A program made the translations under genes and the position numbers. Of a DNA stretch of 64,000 bases, positions 34,611 to 46,960 are shown piece after piece. How positions within the stretch are numbered: position 1 is the stretch's first letter; every line of letters starts with the position of its first letter. The DNA is taken from the NCBI GenBank assembly GCA_025403435.1, contig CM046348.1, positions 36,514,052 to 36,578,051 of the forward strand, read 5' to 3'. The notes beneath the pieces are model-generated. The model was not told where the DNA came from. It ran no database searches and worked only from the letters and a program-made list of their open reading frames with translations. Source of the stretch: Artocarpus heterophyllus. Taxonomy: Eukaryota > Streptophyta > Magnoliopsida > Rosales > Moraceae.

Positions 34611-37600
34611 ATGAGTGATTTGAGCAATTCTTAAAACCAGTCAGCGAGTATCTCTTGGTCAAATGAGAGCACCGAGATTGATAGAGCAGGATCCGAGGAT
34701 AGGGAGAGTACAAGGGCAGTGACTAAGCAAAAAAGGGTGGCTCAATTAGCCTAGATCATAATTTAGGGCGCGGGACGGCCCCCAGGTAAGATTCCTAGAT
34801 CTTATTGAAGAAACAGTCCTGATTAGGCTATGTGGGGGAGAAGATCCTTACATTAGGCAACCACCACAGGCATGTTCTGAGTAACTGATAAAGAGTGTGC
34901 TCGCTTAGCGGCTATCGTGAGCAGGCCAAGATCTTTTAGCCAGGACACAGTTGAAGACGCCCTAGTAATAGGTGAAGTTGTTGTTGAGGAAGATGTCATC
35001 GAGGAAAGGCAACCAATCCAAGGAGGTGACGATGCTAAGGACAAGAAGGACATGCCAACGGCCTTAGAGTCTACTAGGGCACCGGCCTAGTCAAACCTCA
35101 GCCATCGAATACATGTCGGTGATGATGCAGGCTCGATTGGATATGCTTCGTTGGGAGTATGCAATTCCTAATGACGTCCTTCTTATTCTGCCTATTGCCA
35201 AAGACACCCCTGTTGAGCCACTAGAAGGATGCATTACACTTTATGCAGAGTTCTTCTGAGCAAGACTCTACCTTCCATTACATCCCTTCATACGCTAGTC
35301 CTTAAATGACTTGAACATGTGCCATACTCAACTAAATCCGAGCTGTTATCGCTCCCTGATCAGCATGTATGTGTTATGCTATTAGAAAAGTAGTATACAG
35401 CAGAATTTTAAAATTTTTTTATACCAGAGTATTTTTCAAAACTCAAGTTTGATATGCTATATGCATAAATTAACCAGATCTTACTAACATTGTTTGCTGA
35501 AAAGCTCCCACAATTGATGAAGAGAAAGGACGTTGCAGAAGGACCTCAATAAACTAGCCTTCTTTGCTATTCTTTATCCATGACCAGTGTGTGTGTAGGC
35601 ACACTCGTATAGCTCTTCTTCCAGGCGACTCTCCTTTCAATCAATTGAGAAATACCCAAAGCTATAGTTCGTGATTTGTGAACAATAGCTCTCTGAGAGT
35701 TTTAGAGTCTCAATAGAAAAGTACTCACTCTAGATTTCTCAACTAATCTAAATAACAATGAGTCCTACTCCCCCATTTATAAAGGTTGGGCTTAGGGGTT
35801 TGTCTTATCAGATAAGGCCTCAAAAATTCAAATCAGAATCAATATCAGATAAGAAATCGCATCTAAAAATGCATGATCAGAAATCGTTCTGTCAGCAAGC
35901 CGAACTGGCAGACCGCCTGCTAAACTTACTCCATCGGTAGGCCAAACTTAAAGATCAGCCTTCGTACTTACGATAAATGATCCCTATGAATCTTTTATTT
36001 TCCACCCTAGATTCTTAAGATAAAGCCTCAATTTTAATTCAAATAACCCAATAGAGAAGTTATTTGATTAAAACGGTCATATCTAGATAATCTCTAAGTA
36101 AATAAATATTTCTGATAATTCAACAAGTTTATCTTGAATTAATTTATTCAAAATTAATCCAACCAATAAACAAACATGAATTATTTAATCTAGATAATTC
36201 AGCAAGTTTATCTTAAACTAATTTTTTTTTCAAAATTAATAAAACCTATAAACATATATAAATTTTCTGATCTTACCAAATTTCAGCTAATTTGATAATT
36301 TGACATAAGTCACCAATTATTAGAAAAGCACGCCATATCATTACAGGATTTATTATGAGCTAGCAAAAGGGACCTGATGGACCTATATAGTCTAAGCTCC
36401 AAATAATTATGAAACCCAATATCCCAAATACACATTTCATAATTATCAACTCAACGCTATTCCACTAAAAGCTTAGAGCTGCACTCTCGAATTATATAGA
36501 ATAACGAACCCCGTATAGCTAAGTCTCCATGACATGTCATAATGTATCGTATCCCCATAGGATTATCCATAATCAACTTAAGGATAAATTCTGTCTTACC
36601 TTCCTGATTATTTTTATCTTATGTTCCATTATTTCACCATCAGAAAACTTACCATCCAAAGACGGTATACCATTTGGTTACACCTATGTATCCAAATGGT
36701 TGAGCGCTCTAGTTTTCCAATTACAAGATAACGTATATAAGACGATATCATCTACTCCTAAAGAGGAGCTATAGATTCCGTATCTATGAATAATAGGTTT
36801 ATGCTATCAAGAGTCATGCCTCCAATGTATCGACATATGTACTAACATAAAATGTGGAAGTCATCCTTTGGTACATCAAAATACATAAGTCAAGACAACA
36901 GGTCCACTATTCATCTCAAGATTAAGATACAATACATATGATTTCTAAAGTGAACCAATTTGCTGAGATATAATTATTAATCCAAATTAATTCACTTTAT
37001 GTCTCGATCCAGCACATCATCACTTATGACAATGTGCCAATGTTTCTATTCATAGAGTCCACCTCCAATGGCCAAGACAAACCATCTCCTGTTAAGGATA
37101 TAGACAACATAACAATCTTGGCATGAATAAAGCGTAAAACTTTATTCACTCGATTGTGGATCTTATGATTTAGACCGTCACCTTTAGAATCATGTCTTCT
37201 GCATAATTTATCCATCATAATTCTAATTCTAAAGGTTTAAACTGACAGCCTTAAACTTTTGTTTGCTTATCATACATTCAACAAATATGAACATAAAGAG
37301 GACAAGATTTGATATATGAATAATAAATAAATTCTTTATTGATTAAAATGTCTCCAAAAATATATTATATTTTTACTCCCCAGGGCATACATGTCTAACA
37401 TATGCATGTACAGCCGTGTGACCGAGATGCCCTAGGAAGCATTTAAATAGATGTTCAAGATGAAGAAGCTTCCTTGGCAAGTCAAATGGTACTATTTCAC
37501 ATGGTTTGTTAAGGATTTTATCCTTGGTAACCCCAACTCAGACAAGTTGTGGAAGTTTGAGTGGTTATGTGACGGTCGTGGCTTAGAGAGGTCATTCCTA

Positions 37601-39154
37601 CCAATCAGGAAGTGTGCCACGAGGTCTGAGTAGGGGCACTTATGGTTGAAAAGGCCGTGGGAGCTGAAGGTCATTATTGTTATTGCTGAGGAGCTATTGA
37701 CGAGGCAGAGGCTATCTAGTAGTAATCACTTTTGCTGAACAAGACTAGCTTTGATAATTATGGCAGGTTCAAGGGTTCTAGCTCAACCAACTCGTAATAG
37801 GATAATATCTTACTCACTCAGGTGGTCCACCCAAGCAAGTGACAATAGCTTGGAGTAGCGTCATCAATGTCCCAAGGTCAAGTTCCTCCTAACCCGGGCA
37901 GTAGGCGGGGGAAGCCATCATTGTCCAGTTCTAAGGACTCGCATAGTGGTTCCCCTGATTTGGGGCCATTAGTTGCCAACGAGGACCTCAGGGATGTGAT
38001 CAGACTGCTCTACCTGCTAGGCCCACTTTGGATCAAGGGTTTAACTCAAGAACTAGTCTTTTACTTTTGTTAGTGATTTGTCCAATCTCTAATTAACTTC
38101 GTTTCTCTTGTTTTGTAGACATGTTAGCCTGTAAACTTTCCAATGAGGAGAGGCTCTAGCAAATGGCAGAACTCCAGGACTAAGGCAAAGGCAAATACAT
38201 AGCAAGGTTAAAAAGGAAAAAACCTAAGTGAGCCGAACAGCTTGAGGTCATAATCCCTCCAAGTAACCAACGGCCCAGGCAGCCGTCCCAAGGGGCCTTG
38301 ACCCGCCAAGATGATCCACCTCCTTCGCTAGTAGTAGCTCCTCTGGCCAAGCGTCAAAGGAGGCAGCACCCCATTCACCCCTCATTTGTGGAGTACTTCG
38401 AGGATATAATGCCCCAAAGGAATACTTTAACTCCATTTGGCATAAGTCCTACCTAGGTTATTACAGCATGGCATTTCGTCAACTCGTTTAGGTAGGTTCT
38501 TCTTTTTCTTCTTTCTCTTCTTTTTTCTTTTGTACTCTGAGCATCTTTTAACTTGATTAATTTTCTTGTATTTTGCAAGCTTGCACAAGCTTAAAGGTCG
38601 CCAGCCTTAAGGTTGAGTAGCAGGCCAACATAGAGTGTGACAAGGCCGACCAGGCTTCTAAGTTGGCCATTAAGGTGAAGAAGAAGCTGAAGGAGTGTGT
38701 TAGTGAGATGGCCCAATTAGGGCCAAATTAGAAACAGCCAGGAAGAGGCTATTCGGGCTTGAGAAGAAGCTGAAAGGCTAATATTGACCTTCTTGGGGCA
38801 CAAGAGCTGGCCTAGGCAGCGAGGGTGGAGCATTAGAGGTTCCTTTAGGAGGAGCTACAGAGTAGGCTAACATAGGCGATGGAGGACTTCAAGCACTCCA
38901 GTGAGTTTGCCAACAACTACTACCTGGGGATGAAGGATTTACAAGAATACCTTCTATCGAAGCATCCCGAGGCCGCCGTGATGGATTGGTCGCTTGTGGC
39001 TGACCCTAAAGAGGAGAGGGAAGGAGGCGAGGAGGGAGGTGAGGATGTGGAGACCCTAGCTCTGGCTGACCAGGACGGTGGTAGGCAGGAGCACAGCGTG
39101 GAGCAGTTGGTCATCGACTTGGATGCTGACGATGCTAAGAACACCCAGCCTTAG
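34611..39154 (+). pseudogene. Additional ORF (aORF) of the Tat element, PF04195-like, antisense to pol, broken
   Basis: The ATG at 34611 begins a Ser/Glu-rich N-terminus with early stops. Around 35110-35370 the peptide LEGCITLYAEFF...LPLHPFIR...NMCHTQLNP...SLISMYV matches the 'putative gypsy type transposon' domain (PF04195). A 2,029-bp solo LTR then interrupts it. After 37405 the domain resumes (KKLPWQVKWYYF...SDKLWKFEWL), followed by a disordered linker, a Lys/Glu-rich coiled coil (about 38600-38720) and an acidic C-terminus (38879-39154; PEAAVMDW, then a Glu/Gly run). AATAAA follows at 39250. Such ORFs are known between pol and the 3' LTR of Tat elements, in either orientation; their function is unknown. 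Numerous stops show it is dead here. Confidence 0.62.
35372..37400 (-). mobile_element. Solo LTR of a Ty1/copia-type element (2,029 bp)
   Basis: Starts TGTTATGC and ends GTCTAACA (minus-strand start TGTTAGACATGTATGCCC), flanked by TATG at 35368-35371 and 37401-37404. Removing it rejoins the PF04195-like domain of the antisense ORF. The minus-strand text (ATGCCCTGGG..., AATAAA-rich, VD-type leader) is in the style of long copia LTRs, and no coding region or PBS/PPT is present. The TSD is 4 bp rather than 5, possibly from one mutation. Confidence 0.65.
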
Positions 39155-39249
39155 ACTTGGGGCTCCAATTCTCATCTTCCCCTTTTTTTTATTTGTACCC
39201 TAGTATGGGAGGTGCCCAGTTATTGTACCTCCCTCCCCCAAACATTTTC

Positions 39250-39255
39250 AATAAA
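39250..39255 (+). terminator. Polyadenylation signal after the aORF
   Basis: AATAAA about 95 nt after the aORF stop, in T-rich context. Confidence 0.4.
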
Positions 39256-39299
39256 ATTATTCTAATTTTTTCAAGTTGATTTATCATTATCACTTGTCA

Positions 39300-39322
39300 T
39301 TTATTATTATTATTATTATTCT
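39300..39322 (+). repeat. (ATT)n microsatellite
   Basis: A run of TTA/ATT triplets between the aORF and the pol 3' end. Confidence 0.8.
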
Positions 39323-39739
39323 TGCGTCAAGCATGTTCTACTCAAATCAGGTATGGAGTCATAATACCGTTTTACCCACCTGACCATAGGTGAACTTGAG
39401 TCCTTTAGGAATTCTATAAGTCTAGAAATGGTTAGGTGTCTTTAATCCTCGGGCTTAGCTAGTGCTCAGCATGACCGGGTTGGATAGTCCGTAAGTGGAC
39501 TGGAATACTAGTGTTTCAAGTTCACCTATGGTCAAGATTTAGGCCGACCAACCTCCAATCAGGAGTTGAAATGGCCCCCCTTGATAGGAGTTAAAGGTAG
39601 CCTTCTCCGATGTTGGAGTTAAGAAAGGTGACCTAAACTCGAACTATGGTGTCGTCTTGGTCCCCCTTTTTTTACTTAGAAATTCTTGAATTCATGTTTT
39701 CATTGATATATATTTGTATATGTGTCATGCCTCGGTCGA

Positions 39740-40016
39740 CAGATCTTTACAATCTTTTACAAAAAGAATATTAGATCCAAAGGTCAAAAAAAGTGGTCTA
39801 CCTCCTGAGTCAGCAATAAAATCTCTTCAAGTATTCGTCATTCCACGAATAGGTAAGCATGTTCCCTTTGGTGTCATCAATTTTATGCATGCCTGGTCAG
39901 ACAATGCCGACCACTTTGAATGGTCCATCCTATTTGGGTCCAAAAGATCTGAGCCTGGGTTGCTAGACGATCACTTTTTTTAAGACTAAGTCTCCAACTT
40001 TGAAGCTTCGCGGTTG
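39740..40016 (-). pseudogene. Integrase C-terminus of the Tat element
   Basis: The minus strand reads PRSFKVGDLVLKKV, then PRLRSFGPK, then DGPFKVV, the C-terminal module of Tat integrase (RSFxVGDLVLRKV...WEGPYxV). The codons run straight on from the right fragment at 58384-58410 (YYNKQVKP) once the LARD is removed. Stops are present, e.g. before QPRLRS. Confidence 0.72.
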
Positions 40017-41583
40017 TGTAACGCCCCCTTATAGGTGCCACAGGAGGTGTTTCTTTTATCGTTAAACTTAACAATTACCAATAAGAAGTTCAAAATAATC
40101 AAAAACACTTAGAAAAATATCCCAAGAAATACATATATTAAAAAAAACTACTTACCAGATTTAACTTTTCCTCTTCGGTTAGCCCGATAAAACCCTTAAG
40201 GCATTCGGCTAACCGATCACCTGTGGAAAACTTAGTTTACAAAAAAACAAATATAAACTCACACATATAATGCAAGCACTCATAACTTCTAATCAAACAA
40301 CTAATTAATATTATTTACGAAAAAAACACAAACTATATTGCATATTCTTTAATAAATAACCTAAGATATTAAAAATCTAAAATACAAATTATATTCAATA
40401 AAAATTCAAAAAAATATCACAAATAGAATCGAGTCTCAGAAAAATAAAAACATGGAACATAATATATTATTTTTTTTTTGAGTTTAAATTCCTTTCATGA
40501 GTGACTCCGTTTCTAATCCAACATTCCTTGCATACAAAATCTCTAAAAATAATTCCTTCTACTTTAGCTTGAAAGAAAATAAGAGGAATGAATTCATGGC
40601 TTTGAGAATTAGAGAGACGATGGAGGCTTTCTTATAGAGATTTTTAAGAGGGGGTGAGGGAGAGAATTTTCTTTGGCTAAAAATTAAGAGAATGAAGACT
40701 TTGGTGGCTTAAAGGTATATTTATAGATTTATGAGAAAGAAGAGATTAGATAAGTGAAGAAAACCCTAATCCTAATCTAATTAGATTTCCTCTTTTTTTA
40801 AATGAGTGTAATCCTAATCTAATTAGATTTCCCTCTTTTTTTAAATTAATATAATCCTAATCTAATTTAGTTTCCTTCTTCTTTTTTTTCCTTTTTCTTT
40901 TTTTTCCTTTCACAGCAGTTACCATTTCTTTCTCTCTTTTTTTCGTTTCTTCCTTCTTTACATTTATACAACATTATCATGTATATATATAAACACACTT
41001 TAATATAATATGTTATAACAAATAAATTATATAACATCTTAATAACATAAACGTTTAAACATTATATCATATAAACCATTATATAATATAATATAATATA
41101 ATATAATTATAAATACATAATTATTTATACACAACAATAATATTTACTACCATAACCCCCCAAAAATATTAATTTTTATATTATTCTCTTGGACACTTTA
41201 TCTTATCGAGTTTCTTAGCACCATAATAAAAATGTCACACATGTAATTATCATGGCATCATAAATGTCATAAAAATAAGAAAATATGCAACAAAATTCAT
41301 GTCATCATCAAGAATATAATTTCAGGGTATACATAATTGTAGAGTTATAAATCATAAACTTAGGGCAAGTTGAAACTCTTAAAAAAAATAATAAATACTT
41401 TATACTTATCATCATTTTCGATATGAACATCTCTAGCACATCGATCCTCTGTGATTGTCACCTATGACATTTCTAAACCAAAAAAAATAATTTACTTAAC
41501 ATAAATAATAATAGCACTTAAGATATCACATTCTAACATTAGATTAACACAAATGTTAGCAGAAGAAAATGGTTGGCGTTGCA
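40017..41583 (-). repeat. 3' LTR of the LARD-like element (1,567 bp)
   Basis: TGTAACGCC to GGCGTTGCA. It contains three tandem AATCCTAATCTAATTAGATTT-type units of about 45 bp (about 40763-40870), a pyrimidine tract, and (AATAT)n near 41083-41106. On the minus strand it has the GTCATAGGTGAC...GATGTGCT block shared with the U3 of the Del/Tekay LTRs. Confidence 0.8.
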
Positions 41584-41602
41584 ACTCTCCCCACTTTATA
41601 AG
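41584..41602 (-). other. Polypurine tract of the LARD-like element
   Basis: The minus strand AAAGTGGGGAGAGT directly precedes the LTR. The text upstream (GAGGACGAAACTCTTATAA) matches the Del/Tekay 3' end. Confidence 0.75.
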
Positions 41603-41915
41603 AGTTTCGTCCTCAAAACTCAAAACAACGGCAAATAAAAGGCTTCACATAGCCTTCTTCTCTTTGTCTTACGCCATAAGACTTTAACTAATGCGATTTT
41701 TGTAATTCTCAAAGTCTTGGTCCTAATCTCATATCTCTTTTCTGTGTAGCTTATTTAATCTTTTGATTTCCCAATAGCTCTTTAATTAGAGAAATGTCTT
41801 TGTTCTCTATTCTCTAATACCTTTCTTTTCAACCAAAGACATAGTCTGCCTATTTTCTTAAATTATATTCCCTCAAACTTCTTATTTTTTCTTTATGGGC
41901 AAAAGATCATGGACC

Positions 41916-41920
41916 CGGTA
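41916..41920. repeat. Target-site duplication CGGTA (left copy)
   Basis: Exact repeat at 53104-53108; bounds Del/Tekay copy 2. Confidence 0.92.
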
Positions 41921-42177
41921 TGTAACACCCACCTATTTTTATGTAATGGATCACGCTAAGTTAGTAACGACTTTAAGTAATTTTATTAATAATTTATGAC
42001 ATATGTTATGATTTATGATTTTAATGTTACTAACGATTTATTCTAAGTGTTATGACAGGTGACGATCGCAAGGAATTGATGTGCTCAAGTGTTCATGTTA
42101 ATTTCAATGTATGTTTATTTATGATGCAATGATGACTTGAATGCTATGATGTTGATGTACAGCATTTTAAGGACATT

Positions 42178-42303
42178 TCGGCAGGCCAGACTTTCAAGTT
42201 CGACAGGCCGAAAAGTCTTCCAAGAATCGACAAGCCGATGGAAACCATCGGTAGGCCGAACTTTGTGGAATCGGTAGGCCAAAGTTAAGGATCGACAGGC
42301 CGA
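42178..42303 (+). repeat. Array of six TCGGCAGGCCGA-like palindromes
   Basis: Units start at 42178, 42200, 42227, 42248, 42271 and 42292, with spacing 21-27 bp and about one or two substitutions from consensus each. Confidence 0.8.
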
Positions 42304-42798
42304 TAACAGCTGACGAGCAATCAACAGAAATCTCTCCAATTTTGTGATTGAGATGATTACGATGATTGGATGGTTTAATGTGGTTAATTGAAATATTTAT
42401 GGATTAATTTCCTCATTTAAGGAAATGAAACCATTGACTTTTATTGATTGAATGTAATTGTTAACGGTTTCTTATTTTTAGAGGGCAAATTGTGGTAAGA
42501 TGAGTTAATTTGTTTGACTTTCCCTCTTTTCTCTCCATTCTCCACGCGAATTAATCCAAGATTAGTCAGAAAATTTCTGACACAATTGAGGGCATTGAAA
42601 TTTTCTTTTATGTTATCCTCATTAACGTAAACGCTCGCTCTCTCTCTCTTTAATCTTCTGAGACATTTCTTTTCTCTTCTCTCTTCTTCTTCATGTTTTT
42701 CTCCTCCTTTTTCCTCTCAATTCCTCGGTTATTATTTGAAAAATATATTAAGTTTCCATTGGGGTTAAGTTCAAGGATTTTGAGAAGAAATTTTTAAG

Positions 42799-44321
42799 GT
42801 AAGAACTCTTTTTTTTCGGTAATTCTGAAAAGCATTTCTCCTCCTCAATCCGTCAACCGTAACTTTGTCTTGGTATTTTATTTTGTTCTGAATTTTTAAT
42901 ATGATATTCATATGCGTATGTTCTTTCAAGTTTCAAGTCATTTCGATTTTTCTAAATTAAGTTATGAATTTTCTATTCTCTACCACTCACAGTAAAATAT
43001 TATTGTTTGGTTATGATGTATGAAAATATGATTCTTGTTCAAGGGGTAAACGTGCTTTTTTTGCTATGAAATTTGGTAACAATGTTCATGTATATGATAT
43101 ATTATGGACTACAAAGTTTGGTAATGTTTTGATAAGTGAATTATGTGTTATGAATTTTCTATTGAGACTAGGTCAAGGAACTGTTTTAACAATGTTGATA
43201 CTAGACTTTTGTTTTATGTGATCTTTTATATGTTTAAATGATTTTATTGATGATGAAATAATTTTATGAAATTGAAATATATGTTAGTAAGATGTTAGTA
43301 TGAATTTTAAAATTAAACTATATGAGTTTTAATTGTTAGAAAATGTTTTCAAAAGATTACTCACTACCTTATTATTGTTGGTAGATTTCGTGTTTGAAAT
43401 GTATGGGTTGTTTTTAGATACTTAATGTAATTTTTATGACTAAATAAAAATTATGGTAATATGCTTATGTATTAACTTTACCCCTGTTAAGTATGGTGTC
43501 TAAAGTATGTGTGAATATTAAGTTTTTAAGTCTTGAATCCATGTAGGTCAGTGAAGTGTATGTGATAATGATTTTTATGTTTTTGATGATTATAGTTATG
43601 GATGCATGTTATGAATTATGTTCATATGAGATGAATGTATATGTGATGTAATATGAATGGATGTTATATTTTATGATAATAAGTATTAATTTTATTTTGT
43701 ATCTTTAAATGAATAAATGGCATGAACACACAAAGGAACGAGCACATCGAGATTGCGGCGTCGTCACCAATACATATAAGGTTAAGTAAGCTAGCTTCTA
43801 AGGTAAGTACATTCTCACCTGCAACATGATATGTTATAAAGGTTTGAAAATATGTTCTTGATAATATCTATGATGGATTTGATGATGGTTTCATATAAAG
43901 TTTCCTTATGAAATATTTTGATGTTCATAAAGTTATGCATGTATGATAGTGACGAATTTTCAAGGCATAAAAAAAATTATGTATATATATGTATCACCTA
44001 ATAAGTGTTGTACACCAATGTTATGATATGATATGTTATGATTCCATGTTTGGTTTAGGATTAGCTACGCTTCTCCTCTCATGACAGCGCACCTACGATG
44101 ATGATTATGGTGCAACACTTGGGCCCTTAAGATAAAATGGAATAAGTTTTAATATGATCAATGTAATGAAAGATATGTTTCTTTGAAAGTGTGCTTACTG
44201 TACTGTTACATTATGATGATGCTGATGATGATGATGATGATATTTATGAAATGTTTTTAAATTGTGAGAATTATGTGTACTTACTAAGCTTTAGCTTATT
44301 CAAGTTTATATCATGTTGTAG
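42799..44321 (+). other. Putative intron inside the 5' LTR of copy 2
   Basis: Donor AAG|GTAAGAAC at 42799. TACTAAG at 44282-44288 lies 33 nt before an acceptor TGTTGTAG ending at 44321. Same layout as in copy 1; inferred only. Confidence 0.35.
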
Positions 44322-45067
44322 ATAAGGGTAAGAAAGTCATGGATTAGATGGAGGACATGGGAAGGCGTGTGAGTATAAGGAAGATGTATTGTAACTAGAA
44401 GAACGCCAATGAAGCAAATTTTATGATTTAAGTTATGGTTTATTATTTGAACATATTTTTATGATAAGTTTTAAAGAATGCAAGAACTATGTTTTAATAT
44501 TTTATTTTATCATTTTAAGAATTTGATCTTCCACATTTTGAAAGAAAAATGAATTTGTCTTAAAATTAAGTTTTCTGAAAGTTTCTGTTTTGTCTCGGAT
44601 AGCCTGCCGACCATTACTGGTCGGTATGCCGATGTAAGAAAGTTCGGCCTGCCGACCTCAATTTCGGCTTGCTGAACTTTGAAAGTTTTTAAGCCCTGTT
44701 TTGTAGAGCCTCTGCTTGCCTGTCGATTGATGATTTCCAGCCTGCCAAACTATGGGGGCATATAATTTTAAATGATGTGATGTTTCATAAGTTATAATTT
44801 TACTATTTGGCATATTTACTTTATTAAAGGAAGTTTATGATTAATTTAATATTCAATTGAATTATTAATAGTATGGATTAAGTGAATGAATGTTGTAAAA
44901 AAAAAATGTGTATGTGTAGATCCTGGTTACATTTTCCTTAACTACGTTTACAATTAAAGTTGCAAATAAGTTTTGTACTTAAAGCTTGTCTTAAAGTTCC
45001 AGAATAAGTATATAATGTATGAATGTAACGACATCTGTGACGTCCGTAAAGGGGGCGTTACAGGCTT

Positions 45068-45079
45068 TGGTATCAAAGA
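45068..45079 (+). other. Primer-binding site of copy 2
   Basis: TGGTATCAAAGA matches the initiator-Met PBS with two changes, 5 nt after the LTR. Confidence 0.85.
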
Positions 45080-45129
45080 GAATTTCTGTTTACAATTCAT
45101 ATCGCCACACGTCAATCCAAGTCCTCCAT

Positions 45130-45269
45130 GTAAGTATGTTATAAAGTTAGATGTTTTGATGCAAGTATGAGGATAAGAATGAGGTTTAGATGTTTAATGA
45201 TTAATGTTCTAGTAGTGAAAACCTGTCTCATAAATTAGAAGATTATTCATAAATTCCTAAATCTTTTAG
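45130..45269 (+). other. Putative 140-nt leader intron upstream of gag (copy 2)
   Basis: GTAAGTAT donor at 45130 and CTTTTAG acceptor ending at 45269, eleven nt before the gag ATG. Length and position are identical to copy 1. Confidence 0.38.
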
Positions 45270-45279
45270 GAAATTGATA

Positions 45280-46503
45280 ATGGACGGCCATAGAAGAATG
45301 CAAGCATGCACCCAAACCAACGAAAGGCTTATGACGATGATCGCTGAGCTGCAAAGGCAGTTGGAGGATCAAAGAAGAGAGATAGCCGAATTAAGGGCCA
45401 ACGGCTAGAACGGTGAATGGCAAGGCAACGACGTGTCTCCTCCTCCTTCTTAGCCACAAGTCAATGAAGTCCCAGCTCCTGCTGCTGAACCAAGAGTGGC
45501 CTATCAGGAACCTCTTTTAGTCAGATGGAAGAGGGTTAAGCCAGTAGACTTCGAGGGTTCAAAGGACCCGTTAGTCGCACAAGGATGGTTGAAGACGATT
45601 GAGGCTACCCTAAGACTCATGGGCTTTATAGACAATGAGAAGGTCCTCTGTGCCTCATACTGCCTCACCATGGAGGCTAGAATTTGGTGGGATGGCATCG
45701 AACAGAGCAGGAATGTTGAAGAGATGTCATGGGCAGATTTTGTTAAGGAGTTCAACATGAAGTTCTTACACATGAATGCTACAAGGAAGCATTATGAGTA
45801 GTTCGAAAACCTGCACCAGGGGGATATGTCAGTCACAGATGTTATGACAAAGTTTGACCAACTAGCTCGTCTATGCCCAGGGATGGTTATGGATAAAAGT
45901 GAAAGGGTCAGAAGACTGATCAGAGCCCTTAGGCCAAAAATTGCTACAATCGTTGATGGGGCAAGTCCACCCAGGACTCAAGAGCAGGTTGTCATGAGGG
46001 CCCAACGTGCGGAGTTCCACTTATCCAAGCTAAGAAGGAACCAGCCTTAGTCGGGCCAGCAAGCCAATAATGCAAACAACCAGAACCGCCCTCCACATAG
46101 AAACAACAACAACAACAACAATAACAGTAGCAACAACAACAACCAAAACTGGAGGAATAACAAGAGGAAGGGCAATCCTCAAAACCAGTAAGGCCAAGAC
46201 AACAAGAGGCATAATGATGGTCAGCACAACAACAATAGCAGACGGTTTCAACCATGTGCCAAATGTGGAAAGAAACATCTAGGGGAATGCCGCTTGGGAA
46301 CAAACCAATGTTTTATTTGTGGGCGTAAAGATCATTTTGTCAAGAACTGCCCCAAACTGATGAATGCCAATGCCCCTTAGAGAGCTTCTCCTCAAGCCTA
46401 GCTCCATCAGATGCAAGCTTCCCTTGAAGGGCCACTTATTAGTCAAGGGAGACTTGAAGCCCCACCAACGAATTCCCGAATCTATGCCATGACGAAGGAA
46501 TAA
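45280..46503 (+). pseudogene. gag of Del/Tekay copy 2, with zinc knuckles, stop-riddled
   Basis: The ATG at 45280 opens a coiled-coil N-terminus, then the gag core (WKRVKPVDFEGSKDP; LMGFIDNEKVLCASYCL; WADFVKEFN), a polyasparagine linker encoded by a CAA/AAC microsatellite (about 46100-46145), and near 46256-46355 a CxxC...C cluster followed by a CCHC knuckle (CFICGRKDHFVKNC). Nearly all in-frame stops are TAG/TAA at positions expected to be CAG/CAA (after NG, PPS, NQP, NQ, AP, QA, TKE). Normal length and order for chromovirus Gag, but not translatable. Confidence 0.85.
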
Positions 46504-46960
46504 GTGGCTGCTGAAGCCTCAAATGTGGTCACAAGTCAGATAACAAGTTTATCTAATGATGATTATGTTCTCTTTGATACGGGTGCTACTCATTCTTTTA
46601 TATCCATGTCATTTGCTAAGAAGTTAGGGGTTCTATTAGAGTTTATGAGACAGGGATTCACTATGACACTACCCTCCGGGGAAGTGATATTATCTATGCA
46701 CTGTTTGCGTACAGTACCCCTATGGATTTCTGATAGGGAACTTTTCATCGACCTTATTGTGATCGACATGCATGACTACGATATGATTCTAGGGATGGAT
46801 TTCCTAAGCAAGTACAATGCTTCTATTGAATGCTGAAAATGAAAGGTGATCTTCCATCCAAAGGGTGATCAGAAGTTTGTTTATGTTGGCGAGTCTAGAA
46901 AGAAACCCAACATGTTTTTATCTATAATGAAAGCAAGGAAGTTATTAGCAAGTGGCTACA
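46504..46960 (+). pseudogene. Aspartic protease of copy 2
   Basis: DTG active site at 46576-46584 (FDTGATHSF), then GEVILSMHCLRTVPLWI and VIDMHDYDMILGMDFLSKYNA. A stop pair (TGA, TGA) interrupts IECxKxKVIF near 46834-46841. The fold signature is complete, so only the stops prevent function. Confidence 0.85.

Larger units (their letters stand above)
41921..45062 (+). repeat. 5' LTR of Del/Tekay copy 2 (3,142 bp)
   Basis: TGTAACACCCACC to GGGGGCGTTACA. It carries six TCGGCAGGCCGA-like palindromic units at 42178-42303, a donor-like AAG|GTAAG at 42799, TACTAAG at 44282-44288 and an acceptor-like TGTTGTAG ending at 44321. A hairpin sits at 44607-44624, and inverted TCGGCCTGCCGA units follow to about 44760. 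Confidence 0.92.

Noticed and set aside
38920..39144. 74-codon minus-strand frame near the aORF end
   Set aside because: It is opposite the acidic C-terminus of the additional ORF and is Ser-rich only because of that; no independent support.
45992..46303. Cysteine-rich 103-codon minus-strand frame
   Set aside because: Its Cys/Tyr/Val runs are the reverse reading of the CAA/AAC microsatellite in gag, not a cysteine-rich peptide gene.
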